A DNA stretch of 37,064 nucleotides. Source: an uncultured Actinomycetes bacterium (GTDB lineage: Bacteria; Actinomycetota; Actinomycetes; Mycobacteriales; Nakamurellaceae). Positions 1-5,848 of this stretch are shown in pieces. Below the pieces are notes generated by a model. That model ran no database searches and was not told the DNA's origin. It was given only the letters and a program-made list of their open reading frames with translations. The stretch lies in assembly GCA_937926105.1 (NCBI GenBank), contig CALANS010000037.1, positions 1 through 37,064 of the forward strand, given 5' to 3'. The number at the start of each line of letters is the position of its first letter. Within the stretch, counting starts at the first letter, position 1. Position numbers and translations under genes: made by a program.

Positions 1-1
1 C

Positions 2-157
2 GACGAAGGGGTGCACTTCGAGAAGGCCTGGCTCGACCCGGAATCCGGCAAGGTCTTCTGCCTGTCGACCGGACCGGACAAGGAGGCCGTCAAGCGGGTA
101 CATGAGCGAGCCGGGCACCCCACGGATCAGGTGTACGAGCTCTCCGTCGAGGTCTGA
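2..157 (+). CDS. DUF4242 / SCO4226-like small protein, 3' end only
   Basis: The frame is open from the left edge and ends with TGA at 155-157, leaving 51 residues. The pattern with KVFCLSTGPDKEAVKRVHER followed by G-x-P and a beta strand near the C-terminus resembles the DUF4242 family, whose Streptomyces member SCO4226 is a small nickel-binding ferredoxin-like-fold protein. The start is outside the window. It lies outside the left attachment site, so it is host DNA that originally sat downstream of the tRNA-Lys gene. The family call rests on sequence feel alone. Confidence 0.6.
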   Translation, partial: DEGVHFEKAWLDPESGKVFCLSTGPDKEAVKRVHERAGHPTDQVYELSVEV

Positions 158-204
158 ACGGTCGGACCAGAGACCAGCCCCTCAAGTCGCAGTAGCCGGT
201 CAGC

Positions 205-378
205 TCACGGCACGACCATGGCCCGGCCGCGGATCTTGCCGTCGGGCAGGTCCTGGTAGGCCTGCGTTGCCTGGTCCAGTGAGTATGTGGTGGTCTCGAT
301 GGCGACCTGGCCGCGGTGGGCCATCTCGACGGGTTCGAGCAACTCGCGCCGACGCCCCCACAGCGAGGTGCCGACCTC
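205..378 (-). pseudogene. C-terminal remnant of a zinc-type alcohol dehydrogenase
   Basis: The minus strand encodes about 58 residues ending GKIRGRAMVVP and TGA. They match the typical C-terminal end of medium-chain zinc alcohol dehydrogenases: G-[ST]-L-W-G-x-R-x-E-L-x-E, then E-x-T-x-Y-x-L-x-x-A-x-x-A-Y-x-D-L and G-K-x-x-G-R-A. Upstream the frame loses family resemblance and meets a TGA near 430, so the catalytic and NAD-binding parts are missing. It is host-side relic DNA, not part of the prophage. Whether the phage or an earlier rearrangement removed the rest cannot be told. Confidence 0.6.
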
Positions 379-521
379 GCCTGGGCCTCGGAGTGCCTTA
401 CGCCCCGAAACCTGCTGCGCCCCCGGCCGACCGTCTATTCAGCGCTGAAGTGGGGCTCCAGGGCGCAGATTTCGAAATGGCCGCCCGCGCTGAGCGAAGC
501 AGGCGCATCGATGAAAAAGAA

Positions 522-558
522 GTGCGCCATCAGGGACTCGAACCCCGAACCCGCTGAT
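522..558. repeat. attL core (37 bp)
   Basis: Identical to 37011-37047. It corresponds, on the minus strand, to the tRNA-Lys 3' half: 3' side of the anticodon stem, T arm and acceptor 3' strand. To its right the sequence diverges from the tRNA (ACAGG instead of TAAGA), so this is the orphan partial copy. On the plus strand the core also encodes the peptide CAIRDSNPEPAD in the repressor frame. Confidence 0.95.
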
Positions 559-696
559 ACAGGTTCGCCGCAGGTCAGGGCACGGCTGTTCCTCGTGCCC
601 GATCTCCCTGAGCACGTCAACGCCGAGCCCAACGCGCCCGTGATCCCCATCGGCGCGCCGGCCGTCAACCCTGACGCCGAGCCCACAGCGGCGTAG
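559..696 (+). other. stranded 3' segment of the repressor gene (viral-form C-terminus)
   Basis: This 138-bp stretch continues, in the same frame across the att core, the repressor reading frame from the right end of the prophage. It adds 45 residues and TAG at 694-696. The added tail is rich in Pro and Ala and ends DAEPTAA, an AA terminus like ssrA-type degradation tags. In the prophage it lies 36 kb from the rest of the gene and has no start codon that makes sense, so it is silent. In the circular genome it would be fused to 36739-37047. Its stop is 9 nt before the integrase start, consistent with a repressor-integrase operon in the circle. Confidence 0.85.
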
Positions 697-705
697 GCGC
701 TCACG

Positions 706-1542
706 GTGCCGAGCGTTGTCCCGATTCATCGGTATATGACACCGAACCGATGGAAAGAACCGCTCACCGGCTGGCGCGCATGGCTGAAGTCCGGCGCCGT
801 CAGCAATCAGACCCTCGTCCTGCGTATGTACCAGCTCCGACGTTTCGCCGGTGACCACGCACAGCGATCTCCGTACAGCCTCACGCCCGACGACCTCGGC
901 GCGTGGCTCGCTGCGCAGGAATGGGGCGCTGAGTCGCTTCGCTCCTACCGCGCCGCGCTGCGCAGCTTCTACGGATGGGCGCACGCCGCCGGGCACACCG
1001 ACACCGACCCGGCGCGGCTCCTCCGGAAGATCAAGCCCGGCGCAGCTCGACCGCGGCCCGCTCCGGAGATCGCGATCGACCAAGCACTCGCCGAAGCCGA
1101 CGAACGCACATGGCTGCTGCTCATGCTCGGCAGCCGCGAGGGACTGCGCCGCGGCGAGATGGCTCGCATCCATTCCGATGACGTCGTGCGAGACGGTACC
1201 GGCTGGTCACTCATCGTGCACGGCAAGGGTGGCAAGGACCGAATGGTCCCGCTTCTGCCGACCGTCGCCACCGCGCTCCGGGCACGGCCGCGTGGTTGGA
1301 CCTTCCCGAACGGAAAGGGCGGTCCGATCACCTCGGCGCATGCCGGCGTGCTCATCCGGCGCGTGCTGCACGGCGCGACCGCGCACCAGCTGCGGCACCG
1401 ATTCGCCTCGACGGCCTACCAGGCGACGACCGATATTCGCGCTGTGCAGGAACTCCTCGGTCACGCGTCGGTGGCCACGACCCAGCGATACACCGCCGTG
1501 GCGGACGGTGCTCTCCGGCGGGTCATGCAGACAGCCGCGTGA
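706..1542 (+). CDS. int: tyrosine recombinase integrase
   Basis: A 278-residue phage integrase that would recombine attP with the tRNA-Lys attB. The N-terminal SAM-like core-binding domain is about residues 15-95 and the catalytic domain about 125-275. Visible catalytic residues are R148 in EGLRRGE, K177 in GKGGKDR, H227 and R230 in HQLRH, H253 in LLGH and Y262 in TTQRYTAV. The start is GTG at 706, without a clear Shine-Dalgarno. An ATG lies 10 codons further in. The protein ends MQTAA, an ssrA-like AA terminus, the same last three residues as the viral form of the repressor. It sits 147 bp from attL. In the circular genome it follows the repressor immediately and probably depends on that promoter. 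Confidence 0.96.
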   Translation: MPSVVPIHRYMTPNRWKEPLTGWRAWLKSGAVSNQTLVLRMYQLRRFAGDHAQRSPYSLTPDDLGAWLAAQEWGAESLRSYRAALRSFYGWAHAAGHTDTDPARLLRKIKPGAARPRPAPEIAIDQALAEADERTWLLLMLGSREGLRRGEMARIHSDDVVRDGTGWSLIVHGKGGKDRMVPLLPTVATALRARPRGWTFPNGKGGPITSAHAGVLIRRVLHGATAHQLRHRFASTAYQATTDIRAVQELLGHASVATTQRYTAVADGALRRVMQTAA

Positions 1543-1610
1543 TTCGTGCGATCGGCAGCGAATGCGCGCATACTGCGCAACACGTACGAACGACACGAGA
1601 GGAGCGGTCG

Positions 1611-2522
1611 ATGCACACCTACGATCATGAGCCGCCAATTATCGCCGGCACACCGACATGCGAAACGTGCGGTGCGACGAGGATGCGTGCCGGGGTCGAC
1701 GGCTTCACGGAATGCCTCGGCTGCGGCAGCCGCTACGCGGCGGCCGACTTCGTTCACGAATGGCAGCTATCGACACCCGACCCCGCAGATCACGGCAGCC
1801 TCGCCGACGCGCCAATTGCCCCACCCGCGCCCACAAGTGCCGATCTCAATGACGGCGACGAGGGTGCAAAAAACCGAAGGCGGATCGCCGGCGCTTTTGC
1901 GATTCTCGCCGTCGCCGTTGTCGCCGCCTTCATTTACGGAGCTGTAGGAAACAGTCACGACGACAGCGAGACCTCGGCGACGGCCGCGGGGGCATCGTCA
2001 GCCCCGGGCAGCTACACGCCAATAGCTACTAAGGTTTTCCGCGGTAGCGGAGACGACGTGATCGATATCGGCGAGTTCACGAGCGCGGCTATTCTGACAT
2101 TCCGCTGCGGTGCGTGCTCCGGCAACACCGTCGTGCAAACAGACGGTCGCGAAAGTCTTCTGGTCAACACAATTGGTTCCTACTCCGGGTCGCACTTCAT
2201 CAACATCCGCGACAACAGTATGACCACCAAGATCACCGTGACCGCGACGAGCGCTTGGGATATGTCTATCTCGGATATCACCACGGCACCGCGCGCGGCC
2301 AACGGAAACGGCGATGCCGCAATCCTCATCAATCAACCCGGCTCGAAGGCACAGATAACTAATCGCGGTGGCGGCAATTTCGTGGTGCAGGTCTACAGTC
2401 TGTCCGGGCACACGGACCTTGCAGTCAACGAGATTGGCTCCTATCAGGGAACCGTGCCGGTCGATGCGCCCGCTTTCATTCAGGTCGAGTCGGAAGGCGC
2501 ATGGAGCATCGCACTCGGATGA
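1611..2522 (+). CDS. membrane-anchored protein with zinc ribbon and repeated exterior domain (moron-type)
   Basis: A 303-residue protein of unknown function. Residues about 17-45 hold a zinc ribbon (CETC and CLGC), then a Pro/Ala linker, one membrane segment starting after KNRRR (AGAFAILAVAVVAAFIYGAV), and an exterior beta-rich region. The latter seems to be two copies of one module: LLVNTIGSYSG with a W-D-M-S-I ending, then LAVNEIGSYQG with W-S-I-A-L-G. ATG at 1611 follows GAGAGGAGCGGTCG, a good ribosome site, and the frame upstream is only integrase shadow. It lies downstream of int, on the opposite strand to all lytic genes, and before a strong terminator, the usual place for lysogenic-conversion genes. 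AT content looks higher than its neighbours. Surface display or superinfection exclusion is only inference. Confidence 0.85.
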   Translation: MHTYDHEPPIIAGTPTCETCGATRMRAGVDGFTECLGCGSRYAAADFVHEWQLSTPDPADHGSLADAPIAPPAPTSADLNDGDEGAKNRRRIAGAFAILAVAVVAAFIYGAVGNSHDDSETSATAAGASSAPGSYTPIATKVFRGSGDDVIDIGEFTSAAILTFRCGACSGNTVVQTDGRESLLVNTIGSYSGSHFINIRDNSMTTKITVTATSAWDMSISDITTAPRAANGNGDAAILINQPGSKAQITNRGGGNFVVQVYSLSGHTDLAVNEIGSYQGTVPVDAPAFIQVESEGAWSIALG

Positions 2523-2562
2523 CCTGTCAGCCCAGCATCGGGCCGACCTGTGTGGTGGACGC

Positions 2563-2603
2563 GAATGCCGCCCCGTCTCCACGAGGGAGGCGGGGCGGCA
2601 TTC
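2563..2603. terminator. bidirectional hairpin terminator between converging transcripts
   Basis: An 18-bp stem with one G-U pair and a 5-nt loop: GAATGCCGCCCCG (2563-2575) pairs with 2591-2603, extended inward by TCTCC/GGAGG. It stands between the stop of the rightward moron gene (2522) and the stop of the last leftward lytic gene (2648). No long T run follows on either strand, common for actinobacterial terminators. Confidence 0.8.
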
Positions 2604-2647
2604 TGGGCGCGGCAGCGGCAACTGCTTAGCGTCTCCTGGTAGGGCGT

Positions 2648-2959
2648 CTAAACGCGGGGCGGCTCGTGCCACTGGCCGGGCTCGTCACCTTGGCTGCGGC
2701 TGGTGGCCCAGTAGGCGTGGTCTCCGTCGAGAAGGACCTGGAGGTTCACCGCCGCGTTCTCGGTCGGGGGCTCGCCCCAGACGCGGACGATCACCGCCGG
2801 GTAGACCTGACCGGGACGCAGCGCGTTGTGATTCGGCAGCAGCGCGGTGGCCGCCGTGCTCGCGGGCATCGTATCAATCCTGCGCTGGCGGTCGTTGATC
2901 GCGGCGACGTCGCCCTCGGTGAGCATGTACAGGACGGTGCGTCCGAGGCTTGGAACCAT
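2648..2959 (-). CDS. hypothetical protein at the end of the lysis module
   Basis: A 103-residue soluble protein, last gene of the leftward late transcript. ATG at 2959 is preceded by AAGGAG with good spacing. Longer readings upstream run through the holin gene in another frame. The N-terminus MVPSLGRTVLYMLTEGDVAAI is followed by a part rich in Val and Trp with a compact beta pattern (YPAVIVRVWG, NLQVLLDGDHAYWATS). Proteins of this kind are often seen after holin in actinophages but have no assigned function. I see no membrane segment or catalytic motif. Confidence 0.8.
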   Translation of the reverse strand: MVPSLGRTVLYMLTEGDVAAINDRQRRIDTMPASTAATALLPNHNALRPGQVYPAVIVRVWGEPPTENAAVNLQVLLDGDHAYWATSRSQGDEPGQWHEPPRV

Positions 2960-3029
2960 GGTGTTCTCCTTGCTGACGGGGTGATGGTGTCGGGGCAGCC
3001 GTGGAAATATGCCGGGAAATATGCCGGCG

Positions 3030-3242
3030 CTACGGGGTCTTCGTGGGGCGGTTGGCGACGGCGAGTCCGTGGCCGCCGATGCCGGCGAGACCGAGGATCC
3101 AGATGACGATGTCCTTGACGGTGGCCAGGTCGGCGGCGCCGACCGCGACGAGCACGGCCAGCACGGCGAGAGTGAGGACAACCAGGAGCAGCGCGACCAC
3201 GTAGACGATGGTGCGCGCCCGGTCGGGCAGGTTCAGGTTCAT
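3030..3242 (-). CDS. holin
   Basis: A 70-residue protein with two hydrophobic stretches: YVVALLLVVLTLAVLAVLVAVGA (about residues 14-36) and VKDIVIWILGLAGIGGHGLAV, with a charged N-terminus and a short basic tail (NRPTKTP). Size, two membrane segments and position directly after the endolysin fit a class II-like phage holin that permeabilises the membrane to release the amidase. ATG at 3242 overlaps the endolysin stop as ATGA, so translation is coupled. AAGAAGGGA upstream may serve as the ribosome site. Confidence 0.85.
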   Translation of the reverse strand: MNLNLPDRARTIVYVVALLLVVLTLAVLAVLVAVGAADLATVKDIVIWILGLAGIGGHGLAVANRPTKTP

Positions 3243-4006
3243 GCTTTGGTTCCCTTCTTGAGAGCGGCCACATCGGCCTTGAGTACCGCGAGGTCGCGGA
3301 GAGCGGACGACAGGAAGTTGAGAGTGCCGGCGAGCGCGGCTGTGCCGTCGGGGTAGGTGACGGTGGCCCGCTTCCGGGCTTCGGTTTTCGAGACTCCTTG
3401 CGCGATCAGGTTTGTCATTTCGTTGGCGTCCACGAATGTCACTTTGGCCATCAGGTCCTCCAGGAAGTCGGTGCCGGTTGGGGCGGGGCGGTGCGCTGCG
3501 ATGCGGTTGCGCAGCTTGTTCATGTCGAGGTTCGGATCGACCTTGCGACCTTGCGGCACCGCGGCTTCTTTGTGGCCGCGCCACCGGATGCTGTAGTGGT
3601 CGCCGAGCGCCCGGCAGCCGGTGACCAGTGAGGCGTACTGCACCGCCGGCCACGGTGTGGAGCCGCCCGGGTTCTCGCACTCGACACCGATCGCCCGCGG
3701 GTTCGCAAAGTCCGGGTCATCGGTCGGGCCGGCGTGGTTGCAGTAGCCGGCGGCGATCACATACCAGACGCCGGACCGTCCGAGACCGAGCTGCGCGAGC
3801 GGGCCCTGTAGATCCGAGCGGCCGCCGCGCACCACATGCAGTGACGGGTAGTCGCCGGCGGCCGCGGCGGCCGTGCCGGTGTGGTGCACTAGGCCGCCGA
3901 ACGGGCCGTTGATGCCCCAGCCGTTCACGCCGCGGGTCTTCCACCCGGGCATCTCCCGGACCGGCAGCCCGGCGCCGCGCAGCACGTCCGCGAGATCAGT
4001 GAGCAT
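3239..4006 (-). CDS. endolysin, N-acetylmuramoyl-L-alanine amidase
   Basis: A 255-residue lysis enzyme cleaving the amide bond between muramic acid and the stem peptide. It has an amidase-2/PGRP-type catalytic domain (about 1-165). Likely zinc ligands are in the first His motif (LVHHTGT), the later GHKEAAVPQGRKVDP segment with His and Asp, and CNHAG in the middle. The C-terminal part (MAKVTFVDANEMTNL onward) is a smaller region ending in a helical, coiled-coil-like stretch, possibly cell-wall binding or multimerisation. ATG at 4006 is chosen. A GTG two codons earlier (4012) is also possible, with AAGGGG upstream serving either. It is coupled to the holin by ATGA. Confidence 0.92.
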   Translation of the reverse strand: MLTDLADVLRGAGLPVREMPGWKTRGVNGWGINGPFGGLVHHTGTAAAAAGDYPSLHVVRGGRSDLQGPLAQLGLGRSGVWYVIAAGYCNHAGPTDDPDFANPRAIGVECENPGGSTPWPAVQYASLVTGCRALGDHYSIRWRGHKEAAVPQGRKVDPNLDMNKLRNRIAAHRPAPTGTDFLEDLMAKVTFVDANEMTNLIAQGVSKTEARKRATVTYPDGTAALAGTLNFLSSALRDLAVLKADVAALKKGTKA

Positions 4007-4013
4007 CGGCACG

Positions 4014-4379
4014 TCACCCCTTGCCGTTCTCGATGTGTCGGTCGAGGCGTTCCGCGAGGGTTTGCACCCGGTCGGATGATGCCGCCGCGATCGCGGACGC
4101 TTTCGCTGCCTCGGTCTCCGCCCGCGCCGCTGACCGTTCGGTGCGGGTGATGGCGTCGCGCATCGACTGGCCGCCGTTCGGCAGCACCTGGTGCTGGATC
4201 GTGGCGATGGTCGTGTTCTGCGCGGCCATCTGATCCATCAGGCCGGGCCGGCCCGGCTCGCCCTCCACAGCGCGCAGCACCCGCCCGGCGCGGTGGATCG
4301 GCCTCCAGAACAGCGTCACGACGGCCGCGAGTGCGAGAACGACGCCGAGCAGTGTGGAAAGCGGGTCGAGCCAATCCAT
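4014..4379 (-). CDS. small membrane protein with coiled coil (DUF2746-like), lysis-associated
   Basis: A 121-residue protein with one N-terminal membrane segment (DPLSTLLGVVLALAAVVTLF) followed by a basic stretch, then a long Ala/Glu/Arg-rich helix (ERSAARAETEAAKASAIAAA) predicted as coiled coil, ending RLDRHIENGKG. It resembles the DUF2746-type membrane proteins near actinophage lysis genes, which may act as second holin or spanin-like partners, but function is unproven. ATG at 4379 is preceded by TGGAGG. It stops 8 nt before the endolysin ATG. Confidence 0.75.
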   Translation of the reverse strand: MDWLDPLSTLLGVVLALAAVVTLFWRPIHRAGRVLRAVEGEPGRPGLMDQMAAQNTTIATIQHQVLPNGGQSMRDAITRTERSAARAETEAAKASAIAAASSDRVQTLAERLDRHIENGKG

Positions 4380-4399
4380 CAGACCTCCAGGTATGCGTG

Positions 4400-4421
4400 A
4401 GCCCCGCACGACGGCGGGGCT
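4400..4421. terminator. hairpin in the gap before the lysis genes
   Basis: Perfect 8-bp stem (AGCCCCGC at 4400-4407 with 4414-4421) and a 6-nt loop, between the stop of the 4451-4741 gene and the start at 4379. No T tract. It could be a partial terminator or a processing signal separating tail and lysis expression. Confidence 0.45.
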
Positions 4422-4450
4422 GCGATCGGTGACGGGCCGGCGGGGGACGG

Positions 4451-4741
4451 TCAGGCGGGTGTGCCCAGCACCGCGGTGAGCGCATACAGGATGTGCGCGT
4501 CCGTCACCGCCGCCGGGTTCACCCCGGGCCGCGGTGTCGGGCTGTAGGTGGCCTGCGCGTACTCGTACACGGATGCGATCGTGTCACCCGTGTCCGTCGC
4601 AGCGGCGGCGGCGAGCCGGATCCGCACCGACTCCACCTGCTGCTGCCCGTAGCCCAACGTCGCGCCCAACGCGACCATGCGGGCCAGCAGATCCGAGTCG
4701 GAGGAAGCGGCGATTATCGACGCCGAGGTAGGAGTGGACAT
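4451..4741 (-). CDS. hypothetical tail/lysis junction protein
   Basis: A 96-residue soluble protein, mainly helical, with no recognised domain: SIIAASSDSDLLARMVALGA, a GYGQQQVESVRIRLAAAA helix, then a C-terminal TDAHILYALTAVLG. ATG at 4741 follows AAAGGA. It stands alone between the fibre genes and the lysis module, flanked by a hairpin downstream. It may be a tail-tip or chaperone accessory, but nothing in the sequence decides this. Confidence 0.75.
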   Translation of the reverse strand: MSTPTSASIIAASSDSDLLARMVALGATLGYGQQQVESVRIRLAAAAATDTGDTIASVYEYAQATYSPTPRPGVNPAAVTDAHILYALTAVLGTPA

Positions 4742-4769
4742 GAGAATGTTCCTTTCGGTGATGTGACTC

Positions 4770-5357
4770 TTACTCGATGACGGGGGAGCCCGGGTAGGTC
4801 GTCGGCCACGGCTGCACGGTTTGCACGACGGCCGCGAAGTTGTGGGTTCCGGTGCCGACCGCAATTCCGCCGAACTTGACGCTCCCTCCGATCCTCGAAT
4901 CGAACGTCGCGTCGTTTGCGGTGAACGCGGTGGTGTAGTTATACCCGGTGCCCTTCAGCAATCCGCCGACGTTGAAACTGGCGCCGTTAACAGCTTGGAA
5001 TCCGGTCGGGACGTTCATGAACGTTGTGCCGTAGGGCACCGTCCCCGTGGCGCTTCCGTTGATATACACCAAGCCGTTGATTCGCTGAACGGTGGCGGTG
5101 CCGCCGATGGAGCTGACGATGTAAGTTTCGTCAAGCCATCTCGGGCGAGTGTCCCCAACGGTGACGATCCACCCAGACGCCGTCTTGACCCACACCTGCG
5201 CGCCCTGGTCCCCGGTTGTGGAGTGGAACTCCGCGCCCTGCGTTGCTGCTGCGACCCACGCCGCCCCGGCCGCGTCGAGCGTCCCTGTGATGTCCGGGCG
5301 TCCCTGCCCCCAGTACTGCCGGCGAGACACCGTCTCCCCGTGGAGCACGGGGATCAT
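4770..5357 (-). CDS. minor tail / receptor-binding tip protein, paralogue A
   Basis: A 195-residue beta-rich protein, rich in Gly, Thr, Val and aromatic residues as in phage fibre-tip domains. It begins MIPVLHGE, the same start as the neighbouring 124-aa protein (MIPVLHAG), and both share a D-I-T-G motif soon after. The middle holds a GDQGAQVWVKTASGWIVTVGD segment and the C-terminal half looks like a jelly-roll-type head. ATG at 5357 has AGGTG just upstream. Probably part of the adhesion device, with different tips behind a common N-terminal attachment peptide. Confidence 0.75.
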   Translation of the reverse strand: MIPVLHGETVSRRQYWGQGRPDITGTLDAAGAAWVAAATQGAEFHSTTGDQGAQVWVKTASGWIVTVGDTRPRWLDETYIVSSIGGTATVQRINGLVYINGSATGTVPYGTTFMNVPTGFQAVNGASFNVGGLLKGTGYNYTTAFTANDATFDSRIGGSVKFGGIAVGTGTHNFAAVVQTVQPWPTTYPGSPVIE

Positions 5358-5367
5358 CGGGCACCTA

Positions 5368-5742
5368 CTAGGCGGGCACCCCGGGGTAGGGCGCCGGCGG
5401 GAAGTCGATCAGCTGCGGCAGCACGAGGACGTTCATCTCCGCGATGTCGAGTGTGCCGGTGGTGCCCGTCGTCCCGTCGTTCCGGAAGAACAAGGTGCCG
5501 GCGGGTGACCCGTTGCGGTAGTACTGCATCGGCGCGCCGTAGAAGTTCGTTCCCCACGCTCGCCAATGGGCGTTGAGGGCCGTCGTAGCGAGCGACGCCG
5601 ACGAGCTGGCGTTGGAGAACCTCCAGGCGAGAAACGGGCCGATGCGACGGACCAGGATCTTCCCGCCCGTCACGACACTGAACAAGCCCGTGATGTCCCG
5701 CCAGCCCGTGTCCGGCATCCCGGCGTGTAACACCGGGATCAT
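5368..5742 (-). CDS. minor tail / receptor-binding tip protein, paralogue B
   Basis: A 124-residue protein sharing the N-terminal MIPVLH and a D-I-T-G-L/T motif with the next gene downstream, but with an unrelated beta-rich C-terminal part (WRFSNASSSASLATTALNAH; VLVLPQLIDFPPAPYPGVPA). The Pro-rich end PYPGVPA echoes the TTYPGSPVIE end of the paralogue. ATG at 5742 overlaps the expected TGA of the broken mini-ORF upstream as ATGA. Confidence 0.75.
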   Translation of the reverse strand: MIPVLHAGMPDTGWRDITGLFSVVTGGKILVRRIGPFLAWRFSNASSSASLATTALNAHWRAWGTNFYGAPMQYYRNGSPAGTLFFRNDGTTGTTGTLDIAEMNVLVLPQLIDFPPAPYPGVPA

Positions 5743-5817
5743 GACGCGGTCCTGGTGGCGTGCTCATCGAGCCCACCGGCCCAGACGAGCGGGGGGGGGG
5801 GTGAATGTCAGCATCAT
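5739..5817 (-). pseudogene. 25-codon mini-gene shifted out of frame at a C11 tract
   Basis: GGAAGG-CGGC-ATG (start 5817) opens a frame beginning MMLTFTPPP that reaches a run of 11 C (coding strand). As written it ends after 17 codons (TGA at 5766-5764). With 10 C it would read LVWAGGLDEHATRTAS and stop in a TGA overlapping the next gene's ATG (ATGA at 5742-5739), exactly like the couplings elsewhere in this operon. That strongly suggests the 10-C version is the functional form. The extra C is either a real indel, a phase-variable tract, or a sequencing error. Confidence 0.55.
5791..5801. repeat. homopolymer G11 (C11 on the coding strand)
   Basis: Eleven consecutive G on the plus strand, the longest homopolymer I noticed in the window. 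It lies inside the mini-ORF between two tail-tip genes and puts it out of frame by one base. Confidence 0.95.
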
Positions 5818-5848
5818 GCCGCCTTCCATGTGAGAGACCCGGGGTGTT

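Noticed and set aside
435..704. Minus-strand open frame spanning attL
   Set aside because: It is the reverse of the stranded repressor tail and tRNA-like core. No ribosome site and no domain. The plus-strand frame explains the sequence better.
1296..1610. N-terminal extension of the moron gene into integrase
   Set aside because: The extension overlaps integrase in another frame and is Arg/Ala-rich as expected for a shadow frame. ATG 1611 has its own good ribosome site.
5354..5776. Longer frame over the second tail-tip gene, restored if the C tract were 12
   Set aside because: The downstream sequence in this frame is Arg/His-rich shadow, while the MIPVLH frame is coherent. Only the 10-C solution gives a sensible gene end.
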